From assembly GCF_023652955.1 (NCBI RefSeq), contig NZ_JAKLOY010000001.1:1364001-1428000 (forward strand): a stretch of DNA of 64,000 nt, written 5' to 3'. The notes beneath the pieces were generated by a model. That model searched no databases, was not told the DNA's origin, and saw nothing but the letters and a program-made list of their open reading frames with translations. Position 1 is the stretch's first letter; each line of letters opens with the position of its first letter. Position numbers and translations under genes: made by a program. Source of the stretch: Geomonas sp. Red32. Lineage in GTDB: Bacteria > Desulfobacterota > Desulfuromonadia > Geobacterales > Geobacteraceae. This document shows, piece by piece, positions 1-8,219 of the stretch.

Positions 1-1012
1 GCTGCATCTCGATGAGGTAGGTGGCGAGGCCGCAACCAATGGAAGCCACCACGAAGAAGGTGGCCAGGTAAAGCAGTTTGATGCGGGATGCCGACATCAC
101 CTCCCGCAGGGCCGGGTCCCAGGGAGACACCTTGTACCTGCCACCGGGGACGTAGCCGGTGGCGTACATGAGCCCAAGTCCCGCCACGAAAAAGACCGCC
201 GTGGCTTTTGCCGCCAGCGCGGACCAGTCCCAGTACTTGGAAACACCCTTGGATTGGATGTCAGCAAGTACCTCCACCTGGTGCTTCCGGAAATCGGCCG
301 AGGTCAGGGGGGTGGCGCCGCGGAAGGCGGTCTCACCCCAGGCGGCAATCGGGATGGGGGAGCTGGCGAAGTTGATGCCGGGCCATTGCGGCAGGTCGCG
401 GTTCTCCTGGGGAAGGCCACGGGCCCCCTGGGGGAGGTAGCAGGTTGTGTCGGTGTCGAAGAAATCGAAAAGAGTCGCTCTGAGGAACAGGAAATGCGGG
501 GTCCTTGGCAACCGCAGCATCCCCGAGCGATCGGTATAGGTATAGAAGGTCAGCGTCTTGGTCGTTTCCCCGCCGTTGCTCCCATCTCCCCAGTAAAACC
601 GCTCCCTTTTCCGGAAACCGACCTTGACCACGACTGGCAGGCCGGCGGCGGGCTCTCCGGCGATCCGTTCGCCGGTGAAGGTCCAGTTCTTGACGACGGG
701 AACCGCCGCTTTCGGGAGTTGCCAGACGTATAAGCGGCCGGCGAAGACGTAGAAGGCGACGTACAGGGCCAGCGGCAGGAAAAGCCGGTGTTTCAGGCGG
801 CGGCGGCTCGAGGCTTCGCCCGGCAACACGCTTGCCGTGCCCGGTTGCGGCGGGCGGGGAACGGACGGGGTGTCGCCGGTCGGGGAGGACAAAGGGAAAT
901 GGGCGCCGCATTGAGGACAATGAACGGATGCTGACGCCTTGGGGATGCTGTCCGGTTTGACGCTACGTTTGTAGTCGCAAAGCGGGCAGCGGACTACCAC
1001 CATCTCTTCCAT
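1..1012 (-). CDS. Zinc-ribbon membrane protein, C-terminus cut by window edge
   Basis: The reading frame is open from an ATG at 1012 to the left edge, giving 337 visible residues. An AGGAAA ribosome site lies just upstream of the start. The N-terminus carries a CPxC...CPQC zinc ribbon (about residues 10-40) of the MJ0042 type common in Deltaproteobacteria. A proline-rich linker follows, then one hydrophobic segment near residue 85, a long polar region with a WGD motif, and two more hydrophobic segments near the end of the visible part (about 275-295 and 315-335). The likely form is an inner-membrane protein with a cytoplasmic zinc finger. Function is unknown. Confidence 0.7.
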   Translation of the reverse strand, partial: MEEMVVVRCPLCDYKRSVKPDSIPKASASVHCPQCGAHFPLSSPTGDTPSVPRPPQPGTASVLPGEASSRRRLKHRLFLPLALYVAFYVFAGRLYVWQLPKAAVPVVKNWTFTGERIAGEPAAGLPVVVKVGFRKRERFYWGDGSNGGETTKTLTFYTYTDRSGMLRLPRTPHFLFLRATLFDFFDTDTTCYLPQGARGLPQENRDLPQWPGINFASSPIPIAAWGETAFRGATPLTSADFRKHQVEVLADIQSKGVSKYWDWSALAAKATAVFFVAGLGLMYATGYVPGGRYKVSPWDPALREVMSASRIKLLYLATFFVVASIGCGLATYLIEMQ

Positions 1013-1071
1013 GCTGTTTCCTTACCGCCGGTGCCGCCTGCCCCGTCCGCTTCTACGGTGGTTGACTGCCA

Positions 1072-1479
1072 TTAGCTCGCGGCCGTCTGTTTAATGACCC
1101 TTTTGAGTTCTTTGTCGAATGTCATGACGCGATGCCCGGCCAGAGCCGATTGAGCCGCGAGAATGCAATCGACTGGGTCGAGTGGTGTTTCAGCGAACAG
1201 ACGGAGCGATTTTACCAGAACGGCTTTGTCAGGGTTGGCAACGCCCTTGTATTGGAGAAGAGCGGTGAGATTGGAGGATGCTGCGGTGCGGGGGACTCCG
1301 TAATACTTCGTTAGGATGTAAAGGCACTCAACTAGAACAAACTCGGCAATCAGGGCGGCAGTTTTACCACTGCGAACATCTTCGAAGAAGGTCTCCGCCT
1401 CCCGAAACTGGTCCTCGATGTCGCGCAAAAGGTAGCGAAGGATGAAGTTGGTGTCAGGGAGTGCCGCCAGCTTTCTCAT
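1072..1479 (-). CDS. PIN-domain toxin of a VapBC-type pair
   Basis: This 135-residue protein has the acidic layout of PIN ribonucleases: DTNFILRYLL at the N-terminus (first Asp), a central Glu in EFVLVE, then DPVDCILA and a C-terminal TFDKELKR. Family knowledge says such toxins cleave RNA using a metal held by these acidic residues. The start at 1479 follows AGGAGGTAGCGG and overlaps the antitoxin gene by 26 bases, so the two are translated together. The partner is an AbrB-type antitoxin. The RNA target cannot be told from sequence. Confidence 0.88.
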   Translation of the reverse strand: MRKLAALPDTNFILRYLLRDIEDQFREAETFFEDVRSGKTAALIAEFVLVECLYILTKYYGVPRTAASSNLTALLQYKGVANPDKAVLVKSLRLFAETPLDPVDCILAAQSALAGHRVMTFDKELKRVIKQTAAS

Positions 1480-1693
1480 CCGCTACCTCCTTCCACACGT
1501 TCGCCCGTACCGAAGCAAAGTCGTCCTTTCCTTTGGCGTACTCCGCCAGCGCTCCAGCCACACTTCTCACTGGCCGCAGGATGACCGAGTCTCCCTGGAT
1601 CTCGACCTCGACAGTGTTTGTCTTCAGCGCCATCCTCGCCGCACGCGGAATGGTGATCTGGCCTTTAGAAGTGATCTTTGCGGTAATTGACAT
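1454..1693 (-). CDS. AbrB/MazE/SpoVT-type antitoxin
   Basis: This 79-residue protein begins with a swapped-hairpin AbrB DNA-binding fold: KITSKGQITIP is the family signature at residues 5-15, followed by VEVEIQGDSVILRP. The C-terminal half (residues 45-79) should wrap the toxin. I chose the ATG at 1693 because AAGGAGACGCGCG precedes it; an upstream in-frame start at 1723 lacks a ribosome site. It overlaps the PIN toxin and is expected to neutralise it and repress their shared promoter. Confidence 0.88.
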   Translation of the reverse strand: MSITAKITSKGQITIPRAARMALKTNTVEVEIQGDSVILRPVRSVAGALAEYAKGKDDFASVRANVWKEVADEKAGGTP

Positions 1694-1703
1694 CGCGCGT
1701 CTC

Positions 1704-1742
1704 CTTACAATTTTTACAACCATTACCGCTTAGAATTGTAAG
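1704..1742. promoter_or_regulatory. Palindromic operator upstream of the toxin-antitoxin pair
   Basis: CTTACAATT at 1704-1712 is matched exactly by AATTGTAAG at 1734-1742, with 21 bases between. The left arm starts 10 bases upstream of the antitoxin ATG. AbrB-type antitoxins bind such inverted repeats, so autoregulation is a reasonable inference. Confidence 0.5.
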
Positions 1743-1898
1743 TTATTGAATCATTCGCGTCAACGGCTCAAATGTAAGGCGTAAACGAAGGGTTTGGCAA
1801 TGCTCAACCACCCAGGGGGCGAAAGACCTGCCGATACCAACATAGGTTCCGGTCCGCCCGTCCGCCGAAAGGGACCTCTCCCGAGGCTCGCATCAACG

Positions 1899-2867
1899 TT
1901 ATCTTTGGGTGGTATTTAGCGCTCCTGGGACCCCAGCATTACTGCCGCTGCTCGTTATCGAAGAGAAGGAGACGAACTTCCACTGTTGCTTGTCGTAGCC
2001 AAAGACCGCTTCGACTTCTTCTGCCGAGGATGGGTCGGCGGATTTCGGGTCGACACTGGTAAAGAGAACCGTAGCGGTCCGTATTTTGGTATCGATTTCC
2101 GGGACACCTTTGCCGAAGGTGACCCGTTTCGCGTCGAAGTAGGGGTAACACTGACCCCGCAACTCTTGTACGACAGCGCCCGCCCCGGAGATATTGACGG
2201 CTTGATCGAAGTACGGCCGGGCCTTTGGCAGCATCATGTCACGGTACTCTGTGAGCCCCCCGCTGCAGTACACCTTCAGCACACCTTTCAGCGCATGGAT
2301 GACGACTCTCTCCTGTTTACCGAACAGTTTCAAGTCGGTACGGTTGACAGGCCTATCGTCCGCATCCCGTTTGTGCGAGGGTTTCTTTGTTCCCGCTCTT
2401 TTCTTTCCCGGAACCTTCGATTTGTCGTCGCTGAAAACCACCGTCCCGTTTTCGTCCACTCCCGAAAAGGTGGCATCCTTGTCAGGGGGCTGCCCATCAG
2501 TTTGATCAGTCACCGGTTCCCGTTCAGAAGTCATTGGAGGCGCCTGGGCGGGTGCCCGCCATCCCGTTTGGCTGGTATGCGAGAATCCAGGGACGAAATA
2601 GATACGTGGAAAGGTCCTGTTCAAGGACTTACTGCTGAAGTTGAACATGGGCGGGGAGTCAGGAAAGGAGATTTCCTCTCCAACCGAAAGAGGCGTTTGC
2701 ATTGCCGCAGCCCAAAGGTCCGTCCCTCCTTCCCTGCACCGCACATAGGTGTACCCTCCGTTATCGAAGTGCTCCTTAACGGTGCAGTAATGGGTTTCGC
2801 CTGCTGCCATCCCCTGGCATAACCCCACAATGGCCATCGTACTCAGAACCAAGGTCCCGTATCTCAT
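1899..2867 (-). CDS. Exported protein of unknown function
   Basis: The 322-residue product starts at an ATG (2867) seven bases after GGAGG. A hydrophobic stretch ending at AAGE about residue 24 looks like a Sec signal peptide. The mature part has Cys pairs in CTVKEHF...YVRCREGG, a lysine-rich middle containing a GTVVFSDDKSKVP segment that resembles DUF4124-type domains, and a C-terminal half ending VFGYDKQQWKFVSF. It lies in a run of small exported proteins transcribed leftward. I do not recognise a specific family. Confidence 0.7.
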   Translation of the reverse strand: MRYGTLVLSTMAIVGLCQGMAAGETHYCTVKEHFDNGGYTYVRCREGGTDLWAAAMQTPLSVGEEISFPDSPPMFNFSSKSLNRTFPRIYFVPGFSHTSQTGWRAPAQAPPMTSEREPVTDQTDGQPPDKDATFSGVDENGTVVFSDDKSKVPGKKRAGTKKPSHKRDADDRPVNRTDLKLFGKQERVVIHALKGVLKVYCSGGLTEYRDMMLPKARPYFDQAVNISGAGAVVQELRGQCYPYFDAKRVTFGKGVPEIDTKIRTATVLFTSVDPKSADPSSAEEVEAVFGYDKQQWKFVSFSSITSSGSNAGVPGALNTTQR

Positions 2868-2893
2868 CAAACCTCCGAACTACTAAGTAAAAC

Positions 2894-3169
2894 CTACCTA
2901 ACCTCTTTCAAAATCAGTTTCCCTTCTCCGTGCCCCGATAATGCTATGAACCGGCGAAATTCGTAGGTTTCCAAGGTGTCACCATCATGCAGAGGACGGG
3001 TCAAAATCCAAAGGTCCTGATTTTTCCATGCCGCCGACATCAGTTTTTGACCGGCAGGAAGCGTTTGCGTCTCTGTGTTATCACGTATGAGGCTCTGGTA
3101 AGTTGACGTACAGCCGGTAATAAGAGCGATGCTGCAGACTATGAAAGCCGCCTTGATCCTGTTGCTCAT
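2894..3169 (-). CDS. Small lipoprotein
   Basis: The 91-residue product starts at ATG 3169 behind AGGAGGAGGAC. ALITGC is a lipobox at about residues 15-20, so the mature protein should be a membrane-anchored lipoprotein of about 70 residues. It lies 26 bases downstream of the start region of the next exported protein and is transcribed leftward with it. No family was recognised. Confidence 0.72.
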   Translation of the reverse strand: MSNRIKAAFIVCSIALITGCTSTYQSLIRDNTETQTLPAGQKLMSAAWKNQDLWILTRPLHDGDTLETYEFRRFIALSGHGEGKLILKEVR

Positions 3170-3254
3170 GTCCTCCTCCTTATACACTTTCTGTATTTAG
3201 ACTCCAACTCTTCAATCTCAATAGCTCCCGCCGCCCCAGCCCCTGGTACATGAG

Positions 3255-3734
3255 CTATGGAATAACTAATTTATAGATATTGCCTTTGTCATCCTTGGCA
3301 ACCCCGGTGCTTAGCCAAGGTTTGGCGCCATTAAATTCAAGCTGGATAACAGTTCCCTGGGACCCGGTGATGATGCTCCTGTTATGGCTAAGTGACCCTA
3401 GCACAGTCGATAAATAGTATCCGTCTCCGTAAACAGCATCCCAGGCCAAGTTGATGTCGGTTTCTCTGAGTTGAGCAAGTTTCTCTGGATTTGCGTTGAT
3501 GTAGAGATTACGCGACCATTGTCCACTGAAGGTCTCTCCATTAGGGAGGGAAAAGGATATTAATCCTATGTCGTTCAAATTGCTTCTAACAGAAACCGGG
3601 ATGACGGGGATGGGTTTTCCCGTGGATATCGGTCCTCTAACCGGAAATAGATAGGATGTTGTGTATGCAATTGGCGGGGTGCACCCCCATAGCATGAAGA
3701 TCGTAAGGATTCCAACAAATCGAGAAACCGTCAT
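3255..3734 (-). CDS. Probable lipoprotein of unknown function
   Basis: The ATG at 3734 is preceded by GGAGGTGATT. MLWGC at about residues 14-18 is a plausible, slightly unusual lipobox after a hydrophobic N-terminus. The mature 140 residues are rich in small and polar residues, with a NGETFSGQWSRNLY segment and a C-terminus ending NIYKLVIP that looks like beta strands. Codon use is more AT-rich than in the housekeeping genes of the window. No family was recognised. Confidence 0.68.
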   Translation of the reverse strand: MTVSRFVGILTIFMLWGCTPPIAYTTSYLFPVRGPISTGKPIPVIPVSVRSNLNDIGLISFSLPNGETFSGQWSRNLYINANPEKLAQLRETDINLAWDAVYGDGYYLSTVLGSLSHNRSIITGSQGTVIQLEFNGAKPWLSTGVAKDDKGNIYKLVIP

Positions 3735-3882
3735 AATCACCTCCTATAATTTGTTATCCAGTGATCGTACATCTGCCCTGTATTCATCGATTCTCGGTAC
3801 CGCATACGTTACAAACGGCCACAGCCTTCACCCTTTCCCATAATTCCGGTTCCAGACCCTATGTCAGCCGCGGGGGGCAGAT

Positions 3883-4374
3883 TCATTCCTTGATCTCCTG
3901 GCCGGGGCTCACGAAGGAAATCCCCTGGCCGCTGGTCGCCCCGATCATGACGCACTCGATGATGGGAGCGTTGACGACCCTATTGGCATCCCATCGTACG
4001 ATGAAGTTGGCGCCGAAGCCTCCGCCTACATCCTTTTCTTCGATATGGACGTAGGTGGAGGCTAGAGGCCCCAGGGAAAGGGGCTTTTCCAGGTAGCGGC
4101 GGAGGAGTTTCCCCCTGGTGTCGAAGTACTCTATTGAGACCACCCGTAGCGGCGCGGTGGGGTCGGTGTTCCTTATGCTCAGGGTGGCTGCCAGCTGGAA
4201 GGGGCGTCTTTTCGGCCCGCTGAAGACGTTGGAGTAGACCGGCACGTAGACCGTTTGCCCCTTGGACAGGCTTATTCCGGAGGCTGCACTCCAGCCGGTG
4301 GTAGGAGTGGCAACGAGTGCTGAAGCAGCCAAGGCAATGATGACGGCGAATTGAGCGACCCATCTTTTCTTCAC
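3883..4374 (-). CDS. DUF3124 exported protein
   Basis: The start is a GTG at 4374, six bases after GAGGAGG. A signal peptide ends near residue 30 (TTGWSAAS). The mature part matches the DUF3124 pattern: GQTVYVPVYSNVF, then LAATLSIRNTD, YFDTRGKLLRRYLE, and FGANFIVRWDA, finishing with PIIECVMIG. These proteins are small periplasmic beta-sandwich proteins of unknown role. The family call rests on remembered motif resemblance. Confidence 0.8.
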   Translation of the reverse strand: MKKRWVAQFAVIIALAASALVATPTTGWSAASGISLSKGQTVYVPVYSNVFSGPKRRPFQLAATLSIRNTDPTAPLRVVSIEYFDTRGKLLRRYLEKPLSLGPLASTYVHIEEKDVGGGFGANFIVRWDANRVVNAPIIECVMIGATSGQGISFVSPGQEIKE

Positions 4375-4446
4375 GCAAACCTCCTCTTGTGACAGGGTTG
4401 TCCCCCAGTCCCGTGTTCGGTGTGCCCGGCCGGTAGGTGGTGCGGT

Positions 4447-5457
4447 CTACCGCCGCAGGCGGTAGAGGCGATAGTCGTTGCTAAGCAGGGCTTCTCCCGC
4501 CAGGGCTCCGGCACAGATGGTCGAGTGGGCGACACCCAATTCGGCGGCTACCACCTTGCCCGGGTGACCGTTCCGTATGTACGCCAGGTAACAGACTACG
4601 CTGCGTGCCATCCGGACCTCGGGAAGCCGGCTCGGTACTCGCACCTGCTCCGGGCTCAGCCCGAGCGCCGCGGCTACCTTCTCGACCACTTCCGATACCG
4701 AAACCACCGCGCGTTTGGGAGCGAAGAGGTTCGCCGCCCTCCCGCGCACTTGCGCCCGGCTCCACTCTTGCGCTTCCTCTAATTCCTGGACGAAGGCGCT
4801 GGTACCCAGCACGCGCCCGTCGCACCGGGTTGGATGCGCCTCGACACCTAGCCTTCGCACCCGCAGCTTTCCTCCCCCGGCCAGCTCCCGCCGCTCGCCT
4901 TGCCCCACGCCAGCCTTCATGAACCGGCGGTACGCCAGGAGGCAGCGGACCTTTGTCGTGCCGAAACTCTTCAGCACCTCGCCCACGCTTTGCCATCCCA
5001 GCACCGACGAACCGATGATCGCGCCGTGGCCGCACCATGGGTGGCTCTCGAGATCCTTGTACTTCGCCACCTCACCCGAGCGCAACGGGTGGAGGTGAAG
5101 GTAGCGGACCAACTCCTTGAGGACGGTGTTGTCCTCGCAGGCCACCGACTTGTAGCGCCCGCGGAACAGGCGCCCGCGCCGACCGTGCCGCTTGTTGAAG
5201 CCACGGGCATAGCCCACCAGGAGCGGCAGCATCAAGGTGGTGAGCCTTTGCCTGGTCGGGCGCAGCAGCAGGTGGAAGTGGTCGGGCAGCAGGACCCAGG
5301 CGAGGCACTGGGTCTCCGTCCGGGCGAGGAGAGGTTCCAGCATCCTGAGAAAGATGTCACGGTCGGTATCGTCCTCGAAGAGCCGTTGGCCCGGGACGGC
5401 TTTGACGATGACGTGCTGGAGAAGTTCGACCTGGTCTATGCGAGCGAGGGTAGGCAT
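4447..5457 (-). CDS. REP-associated tyrosine transposase (Y1/HUH) with C-terminal helix-turn-helix
   Basis: This is a 336-residue IS200-like Y1 nuclease. The HUH motif DHFHLLL sits near residue 60. The conserved stretch GYARGFNKRHGR...GRLFRGRYKS near residues 82-104 contains the candidate nucleophile tyrosine, and LVRYLHLHPLR follows. The C-terminal third has a DnaA-type helix-turn-helix (VAAELGVAHSTICAG). RAYT enzymes act on single-stranded palindromic REP DNA. Palindromes of the right sort lie immediately downstream in the window (5753-5855 and 6515-6600). The ribosome site is weak and no flanking insertion ends are obvious, so it is probably a domesticated resident gene. Confidence 0.88.
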   Translation of the reverse strand: MPTLARIDQVELLQHVIVKAVPGQRLFEDDTDRDIFLRMLEPLLARTETQCLAWVLLPDHFHLLLRPTRQRLTTLMLPLLVGYARGFNKRHGRRGRLFRGRYKSVACEDNTVLKELVRYLHLHPLRSGEVAKYKDLESHPWCGHGAIIGSSVLGWQSVGEVLKSFGTTKVRCLLAYRRFMKAGVGQGERRELAGGGKLRVRRLGVEAHPTRCDGRVLGTSAFVQELEEAQEWSRAQVRGRAANLFAPKRAVVSVSEVVEKVAAALGLSPEQVRVPSRLPEVRMARSVVCYLAYIRNGHPGKVVAAELGVAHSTICAGALAGEALLSNDYRLYRLRR

Positions 5458-5752
5458 GCCGGAAGTCTACCAGCCCCCCCCTCGCCGGCAACCGAAAGGT
5501 GTACCCGTTTAGACGGTCCTGAAGGGGTAGGTCCCCACCCCTCATGGATCTGCCGATCTCTTGGCGATGAAGAAATACCATGTAATTCCGGATAAATAGC
5601 CGCAGCACCGCCATTTGATGCCGCTCCGAGGGGGCGCCTGTGGGGGCTGATGGTTTTTCCGGTAAAACCCTGCAATTCAGAGACCTTAAGCCATTTCTAA
5701 CCGCTTTTGGCCCAAATGTGCATTTTCTTGCCTCAGCAAACAAGGCAAACAA

Positions 5753-5855
5753 GGGGACGCCTATGCGTTCCATGCGTTTCTCGCCGCAGGCGGTCCTCGT
5801 TCTCCTCTCGCGATCCTCTCAATCGGGCAAACGCATGAATTGCATAGGCCTCCCC
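5753..5855. repeat. 103-bp imperfect palindrome near the RAYT gene
   Basis: The arm 5753-5779 (GGGGACGCCTATGCG...) pairs with 5829-5855 with 23 of 27 positions matching, around a 49-base centre. It lies in the 511-base gene-free stretch 5458-5968 upstream of the RAYT gene, where I see no coding sequence. The GGGGACGC end is shared with the second palindrome at 6515. Confidence 0.6.
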
Positions 5856-5898
5856 CTCGGCTACCCCTGATAACGGCAGGTTGAGTTTTCCTGACTTA

Positions 5899-5948
5899 AC
5901 AAGGCTTCTTCCCAGTAAGTCAACGAAGTAACCAGCGTCCCCTTTTCT
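5899..5948. repeat. 50-bp direct repeat, copy 1
   Basis: The 50 bases starting ACAAGGCTTCTTCCC and ending CCCCTTTTCT recur exactly at 6551-6600. The two copies flank the exported-protein gene at 5969-6472. The flanks also agree in TTCCTGACTT. In this copy the left palindrome arm seen in copy 2 is missing, so it is a half element. Confidence 0.75.
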
Positions 5949-5968
5949 CTTTCGGCTTTGCTACTTAC

Positions 5969-6472
5969 TCAAAAAGCAGCCTGGTACTGTATGTTAATAT
6001 CCAAATTAACCACGGCCCCCGGGACGACTTGCACTGGATTGACAAGGCCATAACCACCAAAACGATTTATGTAGTAGTTTGAGCCTTCTTTGATAATGAC
6101 GCTGTAGACTCCTGGCGGAAGACTCATTTCATAAAAACCTGATGCATCCGATGATGTTTTTCCTACGAGTTCGCCTGGGATTTGAGTTAAAAACGGTCCT
6201 GACCAAAATGGATCGATATCTCGGATTGTGATTACCTTGTATGCTAGAACCTCACGTTGCACCGGTGAGATAGAAGAGTGTTTTTCTGAGTCAAAAGGCT
6301 GAAAATCCCCCTTCCAGAATCTGACGACACCAAATATTCCTTGGTTTATTGTGAGTTTTGGCGTGGTCGCCAGTGGGGTCTCCCCGCATGCATCGATTGC
6401 GACCGTAACAAAAAGGACAATTAGGAGGACAAATTTTAATACGGAACTGAGACGCCATTTTCTCAAGTCCAT
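5969..6472 (-). CDS. Exported protein with a carboxypeptidase-regulatory-like domain
   Basis: The 167-residue product starts at ATG 6472 after AAGGAGAATGTAATC. A hydrophobic segment at residues 10-28 is a signal peptide or anchor. The C-terminal part (DASGFYEMSLPPGVYSVII, about 108-127) fits the beta-sandwich pattern of carboxypeptidase-regulatory-like domains, where a linker is followed by SG.Y....LPPG.Y. It ends in an alternating VVNLDINIQYQ strand. It is flanked by 50-bp direct repeats and is AT-rich, which suggests transfer or rearrangement. Function is unknown. Confidence 0.68.
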   Translation of the reverse strand: MDLRKWRLSSVLKFVLLIVLFVTVAIDACGETPLATTPKLTINQGIFGVVRFWKGDFQPFDSEKHSSISPVQREVLAYKVITIRDIDPFWSGPFLTQIPGELVGKTSSDASGFYEMSLPPGVYSVIIKEGSNYYINRFGGYGLVNPVQVVPGAVVNLDINIQYQAAF

Positions 6473-6514
6473 GATTACATTCTCCTTAAGTAGTACAACG
6501 ATTGTGGTGCTCTG

Positions 6515-6600
6515 GGGGACGCTGGTTACTTGGTTGAGTTCCTGACTTTGACAAGGCTTCTTCCCAGTAAGTCAACGAAGTAACCAGCGTCCCCTTTTCT
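6515..6600. repeat. REP-like palindrome carrying direct repeat copy 2
   Basis: GGGGACGCTGGTTACTT at 6515-6531 is exactly complementary to AAGTAACCAGCGTCCCC at 6578-6594; the arms extend to 22 of 23 matches. The right half (6551-6600) equals 5899-5948. It can fold as a long hairpin with a second small stem inside, the kind of structure RAYT nucleases recognise. Confidence 0.7.
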
Positions 6601-6620
6601 TTTCCCTCTTGGGGGTAACG

Positions 6621-6965
6621 CTAGATCTGCGGTGCAACCAGGTGGCTGATGAAGGGATTGACTGCAATGGCAACCTCCTGGTGGATGACCACCGGATCGG
6701 AGATGAGCCTGTACTGTGCATCTTCAGGGTAGGTTACGGCGATATGAGGTGCTTCCCCGGCAAATGCCCGGATGGCAGACCAAGACTGCCAGTAAGTGCA
6801 GAGAAAGAAGTGAGCGTACAGGCCTTGGTTAACACGATGCACGTACGCGCCTGCGTTTCCAGTGATTAAACGAGATTCACGGACACCGGTTCTTTCAAGG
6901 TGTTGTTCGAATTGGTCACCCAACTGGATCGGCACTGTGCCATGCCACGTCCGCGAAATAATCAT
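6621..6965 (-). CDS. Dimeric alpha/beta-barrel, antibiotic-biosynthesis-monooxygenase-like protein
   Basis: The 114-residue product starts at ATG 6965 behind AGAGGAATGCA. The opening MIISRTWHGTVP, the YWQSWSAIRAFAGE stretch (about residues 58-71) and the end YPEDAQYRLISDPVVIHQEV are typical of small ABM/DUF4188-like ferredoxin-fold proteins. Such proteins form dimers and either oxidise small aromatics or have no enzyme activity. The neighbours give no metabolic clue. The family call rests on pattern resemblance. Confidence 0.65.
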   Translation of the reverse strand: MIISRTWHGTVPIQLGDQFEQHLERTGVRESRLITGNAGAYVHRVNQGLYAHFFLCTYWQSWSAIRAFAGEAPHIAVTYPEDAQYRLISDPVVIHQEVAIAVNPFISHLVAPQI

Positions 6966-7211
6966 TGCATTCCTCTGGTTGATCTACCCTGATACGTTCG
7001 CCAACGGCGGCGTGACCTGCGGAGCACTAAACATTCAATCCACCCATTCCAAGTCGCAAGTGCTGCGGAGCCAGGTTCACGCATTTTGTTGGAGTCTGCC
7101 TTCTCCCGTTACCAATTTGTCAATGCCTGGCCCCATCATTGTTCAAAAGGTAGTGGCCCCTTGAACGGTTAGTGTTAATGATCTTCTAATACTCCTGAGG
7201 TGGAGGTATTG

Positions 7212-7607
7212 TCACATTTTTCCAGCTTGGGGTTGGAAGACGAGTACCTTGTAAGGCTTTTTGGAAACATTCATCACTTCAATTTTGATAGTGCCTTTTA
7301 TTGGATCAAATTTGAGTCCACCGTAATATGTTAAAATAGATTTGCTGGTTCCAACCTGCTTCATTTGGATGGGATATTGACCTTTTTGCATTTTCTCCCA
7401 ATCATCCTGTTTCATCTCAGATTGTATCCAGATTTCTTTAGTCTCAGTAGATTTTATGGTGACGACTTGTTTTTGGCTAGGCTGTAATTTGAGGTCTGCG
7501 ATGACTATGTCATTGGTCCCAATCCTATACCACTTTTTGTCAGCTGCATTTACCAGGCAGGGCATTAGGGCTAACATCAAAAACAAATGTAGGCTAAGTT
7601 TTTTCAT
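7212..7607 (-). CDS. Exported protein of unknown function
   Basis: The 131-residue product starts at ATG 7607, six bases after AGGAG; an earlier in-frame ATG at 7613 is too close to the ribosome site. A clear signal peptide ends at VNAAD (about residue 21). The mature protein is lysine-rich, with repeated beta-type segments (KQVVTIKSTETKEIWIQSE, GTIKIEVMNVSKKPYKVLVF) that suggest a small beta-sandwich. Base composition is clearly more AT-rich than the window average. No family was recognised. Confidence 0.68.
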   Translation of the reverse strand: MKKLSLHLFLMLALMPCLVNAADKKWYRIGTNDIVIADLKLQPSQKQVVTIKSTETKEIWIQSEMKQDDWEKMQKGQYPIQMKQVGTSKSILTYYGGLKFDPIKGTIKIEVMNVSKKPYKVLVFQPQAGKM

Positions 7608-7613
7608 TATCAT

Positions 7614-8219
7614 CTCCTCTACAACAAGTTATTGACCGGAAATTGTTGATATCCGCTCGAGCGAGACGCTCGGGTAAAAGTGGGGGCCATCGACTGTTGA
7701 CGCAACCGGCTGATATGCCACACTCGTGAGGTGGTGAAAAGCCGGGCGCTTGACTCTAGTGCGTTACACTTACCTAAAAAAATTAATGGGGACTATATAT
7801 AGATTCGGGATGCTTGTCAAAGGGGAACCTATGGCCGACGCCACTCAAGGCATAATTTTAGGTTCAGTACATTTGATTCATATCATGAAGAGTGCCTGTA
7901 ATGGTTGGGGCGCTATCTCGCGTTTGCTGATACACTGCATGCCGGTTCTCACCACGAAGGAGCCGATGAGTCCACTTGATTTCTGAGCTGCATCCCAAAG
8001 CCGGCGGGGAGACTTGGCACTTCATTGCTTCGTTGCCGCCTTCCCCCACCCCCTGCCCCCCTCCCTCAGGGGGAGGGGGACTTGGAGATCGGCATTGGTG
8101 GGGAAGGGGGAAGTGGAAGGCCGGTGCAGGTTAAACGGGTGGGGGTTGACCTTTCATTGGCTATGGGGTAAATCCCCTGTTATCATTGATGAAAAGACTG
8201 GCGGTTTCGGGCGGGGATT
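7614..8219. other. Gene-free stretch with a GC-rich repeat
   Basis: I see no convincing gene here. A small hairpin (CGAGCGAGACGCTCG) lies near 7656-7671. One copy of the CCCCACCCCCTGCCCCCCTCCCTCAGGG palindromic repeat lies at about 8046-8080. An open frame of 78 codons from 7750 has no ribosome site and no family resemblance. The promoter of the AsmA-like gene must lie at the right end; I cannot place it with confidence. Confidence 0.5.

Noticed and set aside
333-920. Minus-strand 195-codon frame
   Set aside because: It lies inside the zinc-ribbon membrane protein in another frame and has an Arg/Pro-rich shadow composition.
7750-7986. 78-codon plus-strand frame
   Set aside because: It has no ribosome site, no recognisable motif and an AT-rich start; I leave the region as non-coding.
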